Origin: Hippophae tibetana
Lineage: Eukaryota; Streptophyta; Magnoliopsida; Rosales; Elaeagnaceae
Assembly: GCA_037013495.1 (NCBI GenBank)
Contig: CM072805.1
Location: forward strand, 25,984,669 to 26,048,668
Length of the DNA stretch: 64,000 bases
Reading direction: 5' to 3'
Positions within the stretch are counted from its first letter, which is position 1; every line of letters starts with the position of its first letter. The notes beneath the pieces are model-generated. The model made no database searches, was not told the origin of the DNA, and was given only the letters and a program-made list of their open reading frames with translations. The translations under genes and the position numbers were made by a program. Positions 1 through 12,690 of this stretch are shown piece by piece.

Positions 1-169
1 TTCGTTGTTTATTTTAATATATGAATGAACAATTAATCCCGTAAATATATTTAAATTAAGTAAGTTATTACATATATAATATTGAATCAAATTGTATTGA
101 TAAATTTAATAATTAAATATACAATATGTTCAGATTAAGATTTATAGATTTTATAATATAATGAAATTC

Positions 170-480
170 GATTTAAACCAAATTATAATTAAATATATAT
201 ATATATATATTATTTTATAACATGTTATGTTTAAATATTATACATATTACAATTATATTAAATTACTATTTTAGTTTAAAAAATAAATGTAAATGTAAAA
301 TCTCTATAATAATTTAATAATTATTTAAGCATAATTTTATTTTCTTAGTTGTAACTATAAATAATAAATTTTATTAAAGATACATTAGTTTAAAATTTAA
401 ATGTTGTGCACATCGTATTTTATATATGATATTAATTCATATATAAATTTCGACATCAATTCAATCTTATTCAATCCAAA
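170..480 (+). repeat. Dispersed AT-rich repeat, copy 1
   Basis: This segment is clearly similar, in the same orientation, to about 54320-54610: both run through a TTTAAATATTATAC-type stretch, an ATAAATAATAAATTTTAT stretch and a final CATCAAT...AATC block, in the same order. No terminal repeats or target duplication could be fixed. It is probably an old non-autonomous element of unknown class. Confidence 0.45.
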
Positions 481-599
481 AAATTCAATCTTGGATTGAT
501 TTATAATGATTACATCATCAAAATGTATTCGAATTGAGAATCTTCAAGTCCAATTTGATGAAAAACAGACGGTTTCGATCTATTACTTATCTCTCGTAT

Positions 600-1225
600 A
601 ATATAAAGTTATTAGCCTAAATAACTTTAGCTTTGATAAATTGATAAAAAAATTCCTAATTAACAACAATTTATCTCAAAATTTATAGTTTTATACCAAA
701 TTATATAATAGAAAGATCAAAAGATCATCTTTCATGACTTCAATAAAATAAGATTATTGTCACACCAACTATATCTCAACAATCATTATCGTCGACCCCA
801 CTCTAACTCTAACAATCATTATCGGTGACCCATCGAAGCTCTGACAACCACCATCAACAACCCATTGGAGCTCTGATAGCTACCACTAATAGCACATCGA
901 AGCTTTGGTGTATATAACATGTTACATACAAAGATACTGATGAATGTAACTAGTTACACCCAATGAGTCACAAAAACTATGATGAATGTAACATATTATA
1001 TACAAAGATTTATGTAAATATAATAAGTTACAACCTTTGGGTCACCAGAATTATAATGAATGTAACAAGTACATATAAATATATATGTAGATATAACATA
1101 TTACATCCAATAGATTACAAGAATTATAGTGGATATAACACACTACATACAAAGATAAATGTGATGTAATATGTTACATCTGATAGGCCATCAAAACTAC
1201 AATATATGTAATAGATAGGGTTATT
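600..1225 (+). repeat. Dispersed repeat with TGTAACATGTTACAT-like modules
   Basis: Several degenerate copies of a module of about 60 bp (AATGTAACATRTTACATACAAAGAT type) follow a 32-bp tandem array. The whole block has a diverged, inverted counterpart at about 55050-55620. Shorter related pieces occur near 1830-1920 and 2850-2990. I infer a non-autonomous mobile element or decayed satellite; the ends are not defined. Confidence 0.45.
779..908 (+). repeat. 32-bp tandem repeat, four degenerate copies
   Basis: Four successive units of 32-33 bp each begin ACAATCATTATC-like and end GAAGCTCTG or a variant. The period is not a multiple of three and all frames are interrupted, so it is not coding. 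Confidence 0.6.
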
Positions 1226-3157
1226 AATTTTGCCTATTGAGACAAATCCCTTAGTAAAATGAAAAATGAGAAACAGAAAATAGAAATCCGTATTTTATAA
1301 TATTAGGTGTAACAAGAATGAAGATTGTATTCTCCACCCTGTTTTCGAAAATTATATACTCTATTTTAATAAATATATAAATATATAAAAATTTAATATT
1401 TTTAATTTTTCATAGATTTAATTATATTTAAATTCAAAATTAACCATAAGTAATATTTCATCTTTAATTATATTTTTATTCTATTAAAACATTAATAATT
1501 TTTCATTTATATAAATTATTTAAATTTAAAAAATCTAAAATCTTATAATTATTTTATAATTTATTTTTATTATTTCAAACTAATTTGTAACAAGATTCTA
1601 TCAATGTTTTTTAATATAAAAAAATTATGCATTTATTATTACATATATTTATTTTTTCATTTCACATAAATATTACTTATTAATTCAAAATTTTATTTTT
1701 TTCATTATAAGTAAATCAATGTTTCTCATTTGAGGGTATCCATTCTCCACTAGGATCCCCAATATGTTTTTACAAAAAAATTAAATAGATATGTAAGATA
1801 AATTTTAAATCGTGGACGAAAAACGAATATAACATGTTACATCTTGTGGATAGAGATTGATGTAATATATCTCATACAAGTGTAAAGAAATATGTAACAT
1901 TACATGATTTAAGTACAATTAAAAAGAAAGCCAAAATTAAGGAGACAAATGTCTTATGGTATATTAACTATTACACTAAAAGTACTTTAATCGAGTCATT
2001 TTTTTATGATAATTTAATTCATTAGTTTAAAAAAATAATAATTTAATTGGTTAACTTTAAAAAGTGATGGTTTAATTCATATTGTTAAATTTTAAATTTT
2101 AAATAATTTTTTTAAAAAAAAGTTTTATTATGCATATTTAATGAAATACTTTTTAAAATAAAATATAAATTGATAATTTATACACGTGATATAATTTTTT
2201 CAGAACTAATTAATTGAAACATTCCAAAAAACTAACAAACATGTTCGATCACCCGCACTATATTAAGTAATATTTATGAAGGCAATTTAATTCAATTTAT
2301 AGTTACAAATAAGTTCAATGATTTGAAAGTTGGAAAAAAGTTCAGGACAAGACAATTTATTGTAAAGAAAACTACTTGTTGTAGTTGTTGCTGGTGGGGA
2401 TGTCTTGTACACTTCAAAGTTTAGGCTTCATTCTATGACAGTAAGCAAAAGAGAGAGTAACATAGTTGCTTGTTTCAGCTGCAGTTGTCTCTTTAATTGA
2501 CTTTCCCTCCTAAATTTTAGAGCCTTAATTCAACACTATTTCATCGTGAAAGTGAAAATGGAATTATTTGAACCCATTTTTAAGCAAGGTAAAGTATATA
2601 TGTAAATGGAAATGGAAAGTAAGCATCTTAAAACTTATCTTTCCAGGAGTTTAGAGCGATTATAATTGACACCCAAAACTTCAACCCCTTCTTAATGTGC
2701 TATCAATGTTTAGTAATTTTTCATTTTCCAGAACCAGTTTAGCTTTTTCCCTTTCAACTTTTACTTAGTTGTACATCTCACTCTCATCCATGTTCTTTCC
2801 ATTACCATGTTACCTACCCAACTTCAACATATTAATTAATACAATTAATGATTGATTAAATATAAATGAATATAATATGTTATAAATATAAATATAAATG
2901 TGATCGATTTTATATAAAGATACAAATAAATATAATAGGTCACATTAGTGAATTATTAGTAGTAGAATATCTTGTAAAATATATTTTTATTTTTATATTA
3001 TTAAATTCATGTAATAAAAACATTTTGATATTTATGCCTAAGAAATTAGGTTTTGTGTTAAGTTTTTCTAGTTTAAAAAAAATACTATATAAAGGCAACT
3101 TGAGAGAGAACAAAAACAATAGTGAACCAAAGAAGACTTCAAAATAGGGGTGGATTT

Positions 3158-3162
3158 ATATT
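3158..3162. repeat. Target site duplication ATATT (left), Sirevirus
   Basis: It is identical to 12218-12222, immediately outside the right LTR, as expected for Copia integration. Confidence 0.9.
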
Positions 3163-3612
3163 TGTAAGGACCATGAGTGTTGGATATTTTCGTGGACAAA
3201 ATATTTATCTGTAAATTTGTTTTTAGGCCTCCTATCAAGTCTATCAAGAAAAGCTAAACAAATGATCGAGTTTCAGATGACTACTTCAGGTATATCTTTT
3301 ATAAATATGACACATAGGATTACATTCATACATTTAATAACACATGCTCATAAATCTAAAATTATTTTTTGTGTTAAAGTATTTATTTAAACTTAAATCA
3401 ATCTATTAAATTACTAATTAAATATTTTTTTTGTGTTAAGACTTTTAAAAGAAATGATTATTATTATTATGTATTTATATACACATTAGGATTAGGTTTT
3501 AATGATTATATATATATATATATATAACAAGTTCGGCGGTAAAGTCCAAAAAAAAATAATAAAAAATAAAATAAAATCTGAATATAATACCTATTAGGTT
3601 TTAATGATTACC

Positions 3613-3646
<34 letters not shown>

Positions 3647-4571
3647 ATAGATGAGTACAGGCTGCTATGCGTAGTTGAAAAAAAAAGGGACTGCCGCAAT
3701 TGAAACAAAGAAAAAGAAAAACATTCAAAATTTGGAGAAAAGTTATATATATATATTGATTGTAGCAGTGAGGGAGAAAAGTTATATATATATATATTGA
3801 TTTTAGCAGTGAGGGAGAAAAGTTATATATATATATTGAAAGCTACGCAGGAGGGAAAAAAGGTAACTAATATATATATATGTTTTTGATTTATATTAAT
3901 TAATTTAATTCTTATTGATTTGATTTATAGGTATTTAAATTAAATAATTTTATGAACGATCATGATTATTTGATTTAATTATTAAATTTCAAAAAAAATA
4001 TTTTTATTGAAAATTATGCGTAATCTTTTTGCCCTAGAATATACTAGTTGATTTGGTTTAAATGAAATTTGTTTTAAATCATCTAGTTAGAATTATTCAT
4101 TGTTAAATCCGTTCTAGAACACACACGGGCACTTGTGTTTTTGTGCTAACTATTTTGCAGTTGATCTGTGAACGATCTGATTGACGAGGAGCTTATTGGA
4201 ACGTTGGTTTGGAAACCGCTCACGCTAATTTTAAAAACTGTGAAAACAGAGTAGGGGCTCGTAAGTAAAGTACATTGGGGTAGTATCCTAGGAAGGGTAG
4301 CATAAGACCGATTTTGTACTTGAACATTTGATTTTCATAGTGGAAAGTTAGGTGGTCCGGTGGACCGGTGTTTTTCCTCTTAGGTCATTGTTGTGGCCTA
4401 GGTTGTTTCCACCTAAAAATATCGTGTGTTATAATTTCCGCACTTTACTCTTACACACGATTGCATGTTTGGCCGCTCTGTTTAGGTTAGTAAATTATAA
4501 ATTAATAAAAATTAAAAATAACCTATTCACCCCCCTCTAGGTTAATCAGGTCCATATTTTATAAACTTTCA
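3163..4571 (+). repeat. 5' LTR of Sirevirus (1409 bp)
   Basis: It begins TGTAAGGACC and ends ACTTTCA. It is about 160 bp longer than the 3' LTR because of an extra block with a (TA)n(TG)n microsatellite near 3575-3670 and a third copy of a 46-bp GTTATATATA...GAGGGAGAAAA unit (three copies here, two in the 3' LTR). A short GGTCC-GGT-GGACC inverted repeat lies near 4355. The 62-codon open frame inside is repeated in the other LTR and is not considered a gene. Confidence 0.95.
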
Positions 4572-4573
4572 AT

Positions 4574-4585
4574 TGGTATCAGAGC
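4574..4585 (+). other. Primer binding site (tRNA-iMet)
   Basis: TGGTATCAGAGC, complementary to the 3' end of plant initiator methionine tRNA, lies two bases after the LTR end. It primes minus-strand cDNA synthesis in most plant Copia elements. Confidence 0.95.
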
Positions 4586-4638
4586 AAACACTAGACACAC
4601 TTAGTGAGATTGATCTTTAGGGACACACACACTTACTT

Positions 4639-7600
4639 ATGGACCAAATGAAAGAAGGTGGGTCATCTGTTAGACCCCCACTCTTTGATGGGTTTAATTA
4701 CCCTTACTGGAAGGCTCGTATGCAAGTCTTTCTCAGACAAGATGAAAAAGTCAGGGATGTTATTCTTGATGGTTGGGAACCACCTTCTGTAATGAAAGAT
4801 GGTGTAACAATCATAAAGCAAAGAAAAGACTGGACCACTGAAGAACGCACCCTTAGTGGGGCAAACCAAAAAGGTCTAAGCTCAATATTCGCTGCAGTGT
4901 CGATGGATGAGTTTCGTCGCATCTCCGACTGTGAGACTACTAAAGATGCATGGAATGCACTTGCTCTTGCTTATGAAGGAACTTCCCAAGTAAAACAAAC
5001 AAAATTGAGATTGCTAACATCTGAGTTTGATTCTATTAAAATGAGCAACAATGAAACTTTTGGTCAATTCTATGCTCGCTTCTGTGATATCACTAATGCT
5101 TGTTCTAACCTTGGTGAGAAAATTCCATAACCTATACAACTGCGCAAACTCCTAAGCTCTTTAACAGCTGACTATAAGATGAAAGTTACAGCGATAGAGG
5201 AAAGCAAGAATGTAGACACACTAAAAATTGATGAACTTGTCGGGTCAATCCAAACCTATGAGCTTTCTCTTGATCCACCCAAGAAAAATAAGGATGTGGC
5301 ATTCAAAAGCTCCAAAAAGAACATCTCTGATAGTGATGATGATATGAATGATGAGTCACTAGTCTTGTTAGCACGGAAATTTAAGAAGTTCATGAAGAAG
5401 AAGGGTCAACAGAATAATCATTTCAACAAGGGACAATCCAGTCGTTCGAATGACCGAAAGTCAAGGGAAATCAAGTCTCCTAGCCTTGATGGTAAGAAAA
5501 GTAAGCCCAATAATCCTCAATGCTTTACTTGTGGGGGATTTGGTCATATTTCTACAGATTGTGCTAACAATAAAAAGAAATTTGGAAAAGCCTTTAATGC
5601 TACACTCAGTGACACAGAAAGTGAGCAGGACAATGTTAGTAACTCAGAGGATGATGACACTAATTATTGTGCCTTCACCGCAACTGCCAATGCACATCAC
5701 AATGACTCCGACCTTAGCTCAGATGAAGAAAATAAGGAAGTAAACTCTTCTATCTTACTGTCTAAGTTTAATGTATCGAATTATGAGGAACTATTCATAG
5801 ATTGTCTAGGTGCCAGGGAAGATAGAGATAAATTGCTTGTGGAAGTAACTAAACTTAATGATCTCATCAATGTTCACAAAACAAATTCCTCTAACCTAGA
5901 GAAAGATAAAAAGCAATTGTCTGATCATATTAATGCTTTGAATTTGAGACTTGCAGAAACCATTGAGGAAAACAAAAATCTCAAGCAAGAACTTAGTATT
6001 GCTAAAGAAACGATGAAGAATTTGACCATTGGTGCTGAAAAATTAACCAAAGTACTAGACTATGGAAAGCCATATGGAGATAAGAGAGGTCTTGGATACA
6101 TAGATGAACAATCAACACCTTCATCATCCAAAACTCAATTTGTAAAACCCACTATTGCTCAGGCAGGAAAGTTAGTTTTTGCACCTTATCATTCTAAGAA
6201 AATTCAGTTTGTTCCCATCTGTCATCATTGTGGTAGGAAAGGACATATAAGACCTAGGTGTAGATTTCTTTATGCTTATGATTCTATCATGAATACAAAT
6301 GTTTCTAAAATACCTCAAAAAAAATTCAAATGTAAAGTTTTTACTACAAGAACTACACAAAAAGAGGAATATAAGAAACCAGTAACTCAAATGTCCAAAA
6401 TTAAAAAGGGATGGGTTAAGAAATCTGAGTTGCACTGCTTTGTGGCCCATATAGCATTTAAAGTTAAATCAAATATCACTTGGTATTTTGATAGTGGATG
6501 CTCTAGACACATGACAGGGAATCGTTCTTTGTTTAAAACCTTTAAGGAATACAATGAAGGGACAGTTACCTTTGGTGATGGTAAAACATCTAGAATTATT
6601 GGAAAAGGCTCTGTTCAAATAGAGGGTATCCCTAAACTTGATGAAGTTTTATATGTGGAAGGACTTAAGGCAAACTTGATTAGCATAAGTCAAATATGTG
6701 ATAGTGATTTTAATGTGCAATTTACAAACAATCACTGTATTGTAACAGATGAAAATGGTGAATGTGTGATTAAGGGAATCAGATCACATGACAATTGTTA
6801 TTGTATTGATACATCACCCATAGTAACATGTAACCTAGCTAGCAATGACTCAACTATCTTGTGGCACGAAAAGCTAGGTCATATGAATTTTAAAGATCTG
6901 GTTAGATTAAGCAAAATTGAGACTGTGCGTGGTTTACCTATTCTTTCAAAAATTGAAACACCTGTATGTGGACCATGTCAATTGGGTAAACAAACTAGGA
7001 TTGCTCATAAGAAGATCAAGAGTATAAATACAAACAGAGTATTGGAATTGATACATATGGACCTTATGGGTCCTATGAGAACAGAAAGTATTGGAGGTAA
7101 GAAATATATCATAGTTGTAGTAGATGACTTTTCTCGCTACACGTGGGTAGACTTTCTTAGAGACAAGTCAGATGCTTTTGAGTTTTTCATCTCATATTAT
7201 ACAAGAGTGCAGGTTGAAGCAGGTGACAAAATAGTAACCATCAAGAGATTGAGAACAGACCATGGAAAAGAGTTTGAAAATACCAAGTATGCTGACTTCT
7301 GTAAAGAACATGGTATCTTTCATGAATTCTCTGCTCCTATCACACCTCAACAAAATGGGGTAGTTGAAAGGAAAAATAGGATACTTCAAGAGATGGCAAG
7401 AGTAATGATGCATGCCAAGGGAGTCTCCAAAAGGTTTTGGGCTGAAACTATAAACACTGCATGTCACATTATAAATCGTGTATATCTTCGCCCAGGTACA
7501 AACCAAACTCCCTATGAGATATGGAGAGGTAAAAAACCCAATCTAAAATTTATGCATATTTTTGGAAGTAAGTGCTACATACTTAGAGATCGAGAAAAGT

Positions 7601-9531
7601 TGGGTAAGTTTGATTCAAGAAGTGATGAAGGTATATTTCTTGGTTATTCCCTAAATAGTAGAGCTTATAGAGTCTTCAACTGTAGAACTAATGTAGTTAT
7701 GGAATCCATAAATGTCGTTATAGATGATGGGGGTAAGAAGATTACATGTGAAGAAGTTAGAAATGAAGAAAATTTCACAACACCTCAATTAACAATAACC
7801 AGTGACATAATTGGAATAAAAGAAGAGGAGTTGAAGGAAAGTGAACAAAAGAAGGAAGAAGCATCAACCTCATCAATGATAAATCCAACTCGAACCTCAA
7901 AAAATCATCCTATTAAGAATATAATTGGAGATCCTGATGCTAGCATGGTAACAAGAAGAAGACAAGTAAGTGAGGTAACTCATTTATGCTATATTTCTCA
8001 ATTTGAACCAAAAAATGTGAATGAAGCTCTTAGGGATGAATTTTGGATAAATGTCATGCAGGATGAGTTAGCTCAATTTGAAAGAAATCATGTGTGCGTA
8101 TTAGTACCTAAGCCTAAAAACAAAAATGTTATTGGAACAAAATGGGTGTTCAAAAATAAATCTGATGAGCATGACATTGTTGTTAGAAATAAGGCTAGGT
8201 TAGTAGCTCAAGGCTACACGCAAGTAGAAGGAGTTGATTTTGATGAAACATTTGCACCTGTAGCTAGACTAGAGTCAATTAGAATTTTACTTGCCATTTC
8301 CTGTCATATGAAGTTCAAATTATATCAAATGGATGTTAAGTCTGCCTTTTTGAATGGATTTTTGAATGAGGAGGTGTACGTGGAACAACCAAAAGGATTT
8401 GTTGATCCAAAATTTCCAAATCATGTTTACAAACTCTAAAAGGCTCTGTATGGTTTAAAACAAGCTCCACGAGCATGGTATGAGAGACTTACCAACTATC
8501 TTTTGAACAAGGGATTTATTCGAGGGGGAGTTGATAAGACTTTATTCATTAAAAGAAGTAGTGACGAGATCTTTATTGCTCAAATTTATGTGGATGACAT
8601 AGTTTTTGGATCCACATCTAGTACACTAGTGGATGATTTTGTGCATGTTATGACAAATGAATTTGAAATGTCCATGGTAGGTGAAATGAATTTCTTCCTT
8701 GGTTTACAAATCAAACAATCTCATGATAATATATTTATTTCTCAAACCAAGTACGCTTGTAACCTTGTTAAAAGATTTGGTCTTGAAACTAGCAAGCCAT
8801 TACGAACTCCTTTAGGTACCAGCACAAAAATTACAAAGGACACTCAAGGTAAAAGTGTTGATCAAACCCTTTATAGGAGTATGATAGGTAGTTTACTTTA
8901 CCTCACTACAAGTAGACCTGACATATGTTTTAGTGTTGGTGTGTGTGCCCGTTATCAAGCTGACCCTAAGGAATCACACTTAGAGAATGTAAAGAGAATC
9001 ATTAGGTATATCTCAGGAACAAGTAATTATGGTTTATATTTTACTACTGACACTACTTGTGAAGTAAGTGGTTTTACAGATGCCGACTGGGCAGGCAACC
9101 AGGATGATAGGAAGAGCACATCAGGTGGTTGTTTCTACATTGGAAACAACTTAGTATCATGGCATAGTAAAAAGCAGAACTCTATCTCACTCTCTACAGC
9201 TGAAGCAGAATACATTGCTGCAGGAAGCTCTTGCACGCAAATGCTTTGGATGAAAAACATGCTCAAGGACTACGGTCAACCACAAGGTATGATGCCCTTA
9301 TATTGTGATAACACTAGTGCTATATGTATTTCTAAGAACCCAGTTCAACATTCTAGAACTAAGCACATTGACATAAGACATCACTTTATTCGAGAACTAG
9401 TTGAAAAGAAAATAGTAACACTTGAGTTTGTATCTACTGAGAGACAACTAGCTGATATATTCACTAAAGCCATAGACACTCAAAGATTTGAGTATCTCAG
9501 AAGTGCCTTGGGAATTTCTCCCTCAAATTGA
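4639..9531 (+). pseudogene. gag-pol polyprotein gene of Sirevirus, two nonsense codons
   Basis: One reading frame of 1631 codons is interrupted in phase by TAA at 5128-5130 and TAA at 8437-8439; otherwise it stays open. Domains by residue of the continuous frame: Gag (UBN2-like) 1-250; CCHC knuckles near 295 ([14 protein letters not shown]) and 528 ([14 protein letters not shown]); a Glu/Lys-rich coiled stretch about 390-470; aspartic protease with WYFDSG near 615; integrase HHCC finger near 743 and catalytic D about 808, D 874 and E 910 (D-x35-E); reverse transcriptase with YVDD near 1317; RNase H with FTDADWAG near 1480. The initiator is the first ATG after the primer site and begins a typical Gag N-terminus. 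The second stop falls inside the reverse transcriptase, so no complete Pol is made from this copy. No separate env-like frame follows. Confidence 0.93.
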
Positions 9532-10970
9532 ATTTCAAATTTTATTAACCAAAAAAAAAATCCTTGTTTGGCCAATAGAGTATTCAACTTATTTAATATT
9601 TCCATACACATAATCTCATTTTTAGTGACTCAACTCATTTTGATATTTATTGTATAAATTATTCTACAATTTTGGATTGTGTATACATATATATTCTTAT
9701 ACATGTGATGATCGATGTTGACATAAACTTCTTCACACACTCACGAACACACATATATGTTATGCTTGAAGTTTATGAATTTTCTTGAAAGACTCTAGGA
9801 CTTTAACTAATCTTGATTGTAAAATTGTGTTGAGTTCTACTTTTGCTTACTAAAATTTTACCGTATGGAGACACCTAGTATTGAGAGGGCTACCTACTGT
9901 GATGTGTGAAGCTACCGCAATGAACGGAGAGGGCTACCTCACAACTAGTGTGAAAGTTATCGTGCTAGGTTTATGGCTCGTGCAAAAAAAAAAATTATGC
10001 AAAAACTGATTGCTTATAAATCTTGTACTTGGAATGCACAAAAAGAAAGAGCTAGTAGAGGTTAAAAATTATATATATATCATTTACCTCATTTATAAAA
10101 AAAAAAATAAGTCCTCTTTTAGTAAATATATTTTATTCTGTAAGATTGAAGACTTGATTATATTTTTATATGATAGGTGATATTTTTTCTTTTGAGTCCT
10201 TCTTGATAGATCATAAATGAATTAATTAACATATTTATGGAGTTTAAACATGTATACTATTTTAAGTAAATGTCAATATGTCATTATATGTGCGAAGTGT
10301 GCATGTGCACCTATTTTATTCTACTTATTTATTTATATGATAAATAATCAAAATTGGAGTTAAAAAAATGATGAGTTATCAATTGGTTGTGTGCTTGTTT
10401 GTAATTAAATGAGTTTAATACCTTATATGGCTATGTATGCAAATTTAAAAAAAAGGTCTTTTTTATTTATTACTTTTTTTAATTGGTTTCTAAGTTAGAG
10501 AGTCATAGAACTTAGGGGGAGTTTAAAGCACATTGCATTTTGGCATTACTTTGATTTTACACTGTTATATCTTTAGGAGGAGTTTAGCTTCAATTATTTG
10601 TCTAATGCTTTGTCTTTCTCGTATGTCAAAAAGGGGGAGAGAATATTTACTTCCATGTTTTTATTTGTTATGCATATAAGGGGAGAACATATTTTTATTA
10701 AGCTTAATTGATATGAATGCATACTACATGACTATTATTTACACTTCGCTTATTTCTATGTAAACTGAACTAATATACAATGAGGCTTTCATGCCAAGTT
10801 GTTCTATGCTTTGTCAATGTCATTTCAGTTACTTACAAGCTTGTCAAGTTGCAGCGAAGATGGATCTACCGGACCATAGGATAGTTCCACTATGGAGTCT
10901 GGGATATCATTGTATTTCGTCATGTAGTGAGAGAAAGGTTTTGCCACACGAAAATTCCAAAGGGGGAGTT
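9532..10970 (+). other. 3' non-coding region of Sirevirus with repeated polypurine motifs
   Basis: There is no env-like frame, although some SIRE relatives have one here. Purine-rich GGGGGAG-like tracts recur near 10514, 10574, 10628 and 10678, ahead of the functional tract at 10959. Repeated polypurine motifs in this position are a recognised Sirevirus trait. Confidence 0.75.
10959..10968 (+). other. Polypurine tract
   Basis: AAAGGGGGAG lies two bases before the 3' LTR; it is the expected plus-strand primer. Confidence 0.88.
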
Positions 10971-12217
10971 TGTAAGGACCATGAGTGTTGGCTATTTTCG
11001 TGGACAAAATATTTACCTGTAAATTTGTTTTTAGGCCTCCTATCAAGTCTATCAAGAAAATCTAAACAAATGATCGAGTTCCAGATGACTACTTCAGGTA
11101 TATCTTTTATAAATATGACACATAGGATTACATTCATACATTTAATAACACATGCTCATAAATCTAAAATTATTTTTTGTGTTAAAGTATTTATTTAAAC
11201 TTAAATCAATCTATTAAATTACTAATTAAATATTTTTTTTTGTGTTAAGACTTTTAAAAGAAATGATTATTATTATTATGTATTTATATACACATTAGGA
11301 TTAGGTTTTAATGATTATATATATATATATATATAACAAGTGCGGCGGTAAAGTCCAAAAAAAAATAAAAAAAAGGGGGCTGCCGCAATTGAAACAAAGA
11401 AAAAGAAAAACATTCAAAATTTGGAGAAAAGTTATATATATATATTGATTGTAGCAGTGAGGGAGAAAAGTTATATATATATATTGAAAGCTACGCAGAG
11501 GGAGAAAAGGTAACTAATATATATATATGCTTTTGATTTATATTAATTAATTTAATTCTTATTGATTTGATTTATAGGTATTTAAATTAAATAATTTTAT
11601 GAACGATCGTGATTATTTGATTTAATTATTAAATTTCAAAAAAGTTATTTTTATTGAAATTATGCATAATCTTTTTGCCCTAGAATATACTAGTTGATTT
11701 GGTTTAAATGAAATTTGTTTTAAATCATCTAGTTAGGATTATTCATTGTTAAATCCGTTCTAGAACACACACGGGCACTTGTGTTTTTGTGCTAACTATT
11801 TTGCAGTTGATCTGTGAACGATCTGATTGACGAGGAGCTTATTGGAACGTTGGTTTGGAAACCGCTCACGCTAATTTTGAAAACTGTGAAAACAGAGCAG
11901 GGGCTCGTAAGTAAAGTACATTGGGGTAGTATCCTAGGGAGGGTAGCATAAGACCGATTTTGTACTTGAACATTTGATTTTCATAGTGGAAAGTTAGGTG
12001 GTCCGGTGGACCGGTGGTTTTTCTCTTAGGTCATTGTTGTGGCCTAGATTGTTTCCACCTAAAAATATCGTGTGTTATAATTTCCGCACTTTACTCTTGC
12101 ACACGATTGCATGTTTGGCCGCTCTGTTTAGGTTAGTAAATTATAAATTAATAAAAATTAAAAATAACTTATTCACCCCCCTCTAGGTTAATCAGGTCCA
12201 TATTTTATAAACTTTCA
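10971..12217 (+). repeat. 3' LTR of Sirevirus (1247 bp)
   Basis: It has the same ends as the 5' LTR (TGTAAGG...TTTCA) and is near-identical apart from scattered substitutions and lack of the extra microsatellite block. It is followed by ATATT. Confidence 0.95.
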
Positions 12218-12222
12218 ATATT
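12218..12222. repeat. Target site duplication ATATT (right), Sirevirus
   Basis: It matches 3158-3162 exactly. Confidence 0.9.
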
Positions 12223-12538
12223 GAAAACAAATTAGCTTTTTATTTTTTGATAAATAAAATTTTAGATGTAATATGGATCGAATTATAAATAAATTATGCT
12301 CTCTTAAATTTTAAATTTTAGCTTTTTTATCATTTAAAAATCCACAATAAATTTAATAATTTAAACATATTTATTGAATAAGAATCAAGTAGTAAATAAG
12401 AAACAAATAATACTATTTTTTACTGCTTTACAGTGCACATCCTAGAATCAAATTCTATTGTGTCAAGGTCCAACAAAGAGTCAAGCATCGAGCTTGGACA
12501 CTTTTCACTATTGAAATTCTTTGGCTAAAAACCGTGTA

Positions 12539-12690
12539 ATGCATGTACGAATAAAACATATTGAAATGGATTTTTACTTTGTGAAGGAACAAGTGGCAAA
12601 GCTAAAGTTAGATGAGCAACATCTTTCAACAGAAGCCAGATTGCAGATGTGTTAACAAAGGCTTTAGGAATTGATAAGTTTATGTCCTTA
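12539..12690 (+). pseudogene. Copia RNase H C-terminal remnant
   Basis: Frame 12539 onward reads VRIKHIEMDFYFVKEQV and, after a frame change near 12645, QIADVLTKALGIDKFM. This is the conserved tail of Copia RNase H (R-TKHIE...QIAD-LTKAL). It is unrelated in sequence detail to the Sirevirus next door, so it is an older truncated insertion. The following 200 bp, to about 12880, may be its decayed 3' LTR. Confidence 0.75.

Larger units (their letters stand above)
1..3157. other. AT-rich intergenic DNA, no gene seen
   Basis: No frame longer than about 90 codons is present and none resembles a known protein. The stretch is low-complexity A/T sequence with several repeat blocks, listed separately. 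I see no RNA gene and no promoter that I can tie to a transcript. Confidence 0.7.
3163..12217 (+). mobile_element. Copia LTR retrotransposon, Sirevirus (SIRE/Maximus) lineage
   Basis: This is a full-length 9055-bp element. Directly visible are a 5-bp target duplication ATATT on both sides (3158-3162 and 12218-12222), two TG...CA long terminal repeats, a primer-binding site matching the initiator-Met tRNA 3' end, a single gag-pol frame with domain order GAG-PR-INT-RT-RNaseH (Copia order), and a polypurine tract abutting the 3' LTR. Assignment to Sireviruses rests on the long LTRs, a long gag with two zinc knuckles, and a 1.4-kb 3' non-coding tail with repeated polypurine motifs, all known lineage traits. 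The LTRs differ by roughly twenty substitutions by eye plus indels, so insertion is fairly recent. Two nonsense codons make this copy non-autonomous as read. Confidence 0.95.

Noticed and set aside
4352..4540. 62-codon frame repeated at 11998-12186
   Set aside because: It is present in both LTRs of the Sirevirus and crosses the U5 region. It shows no protein features.
10791..11198. 135-codon frame at the end of the Sirevirus, possible env-like protein
   Set aside because: It runs across the polypurine tract into the 3' LTR, is short, and has no signal peptide, transmembrane or coiled-coil pattern.
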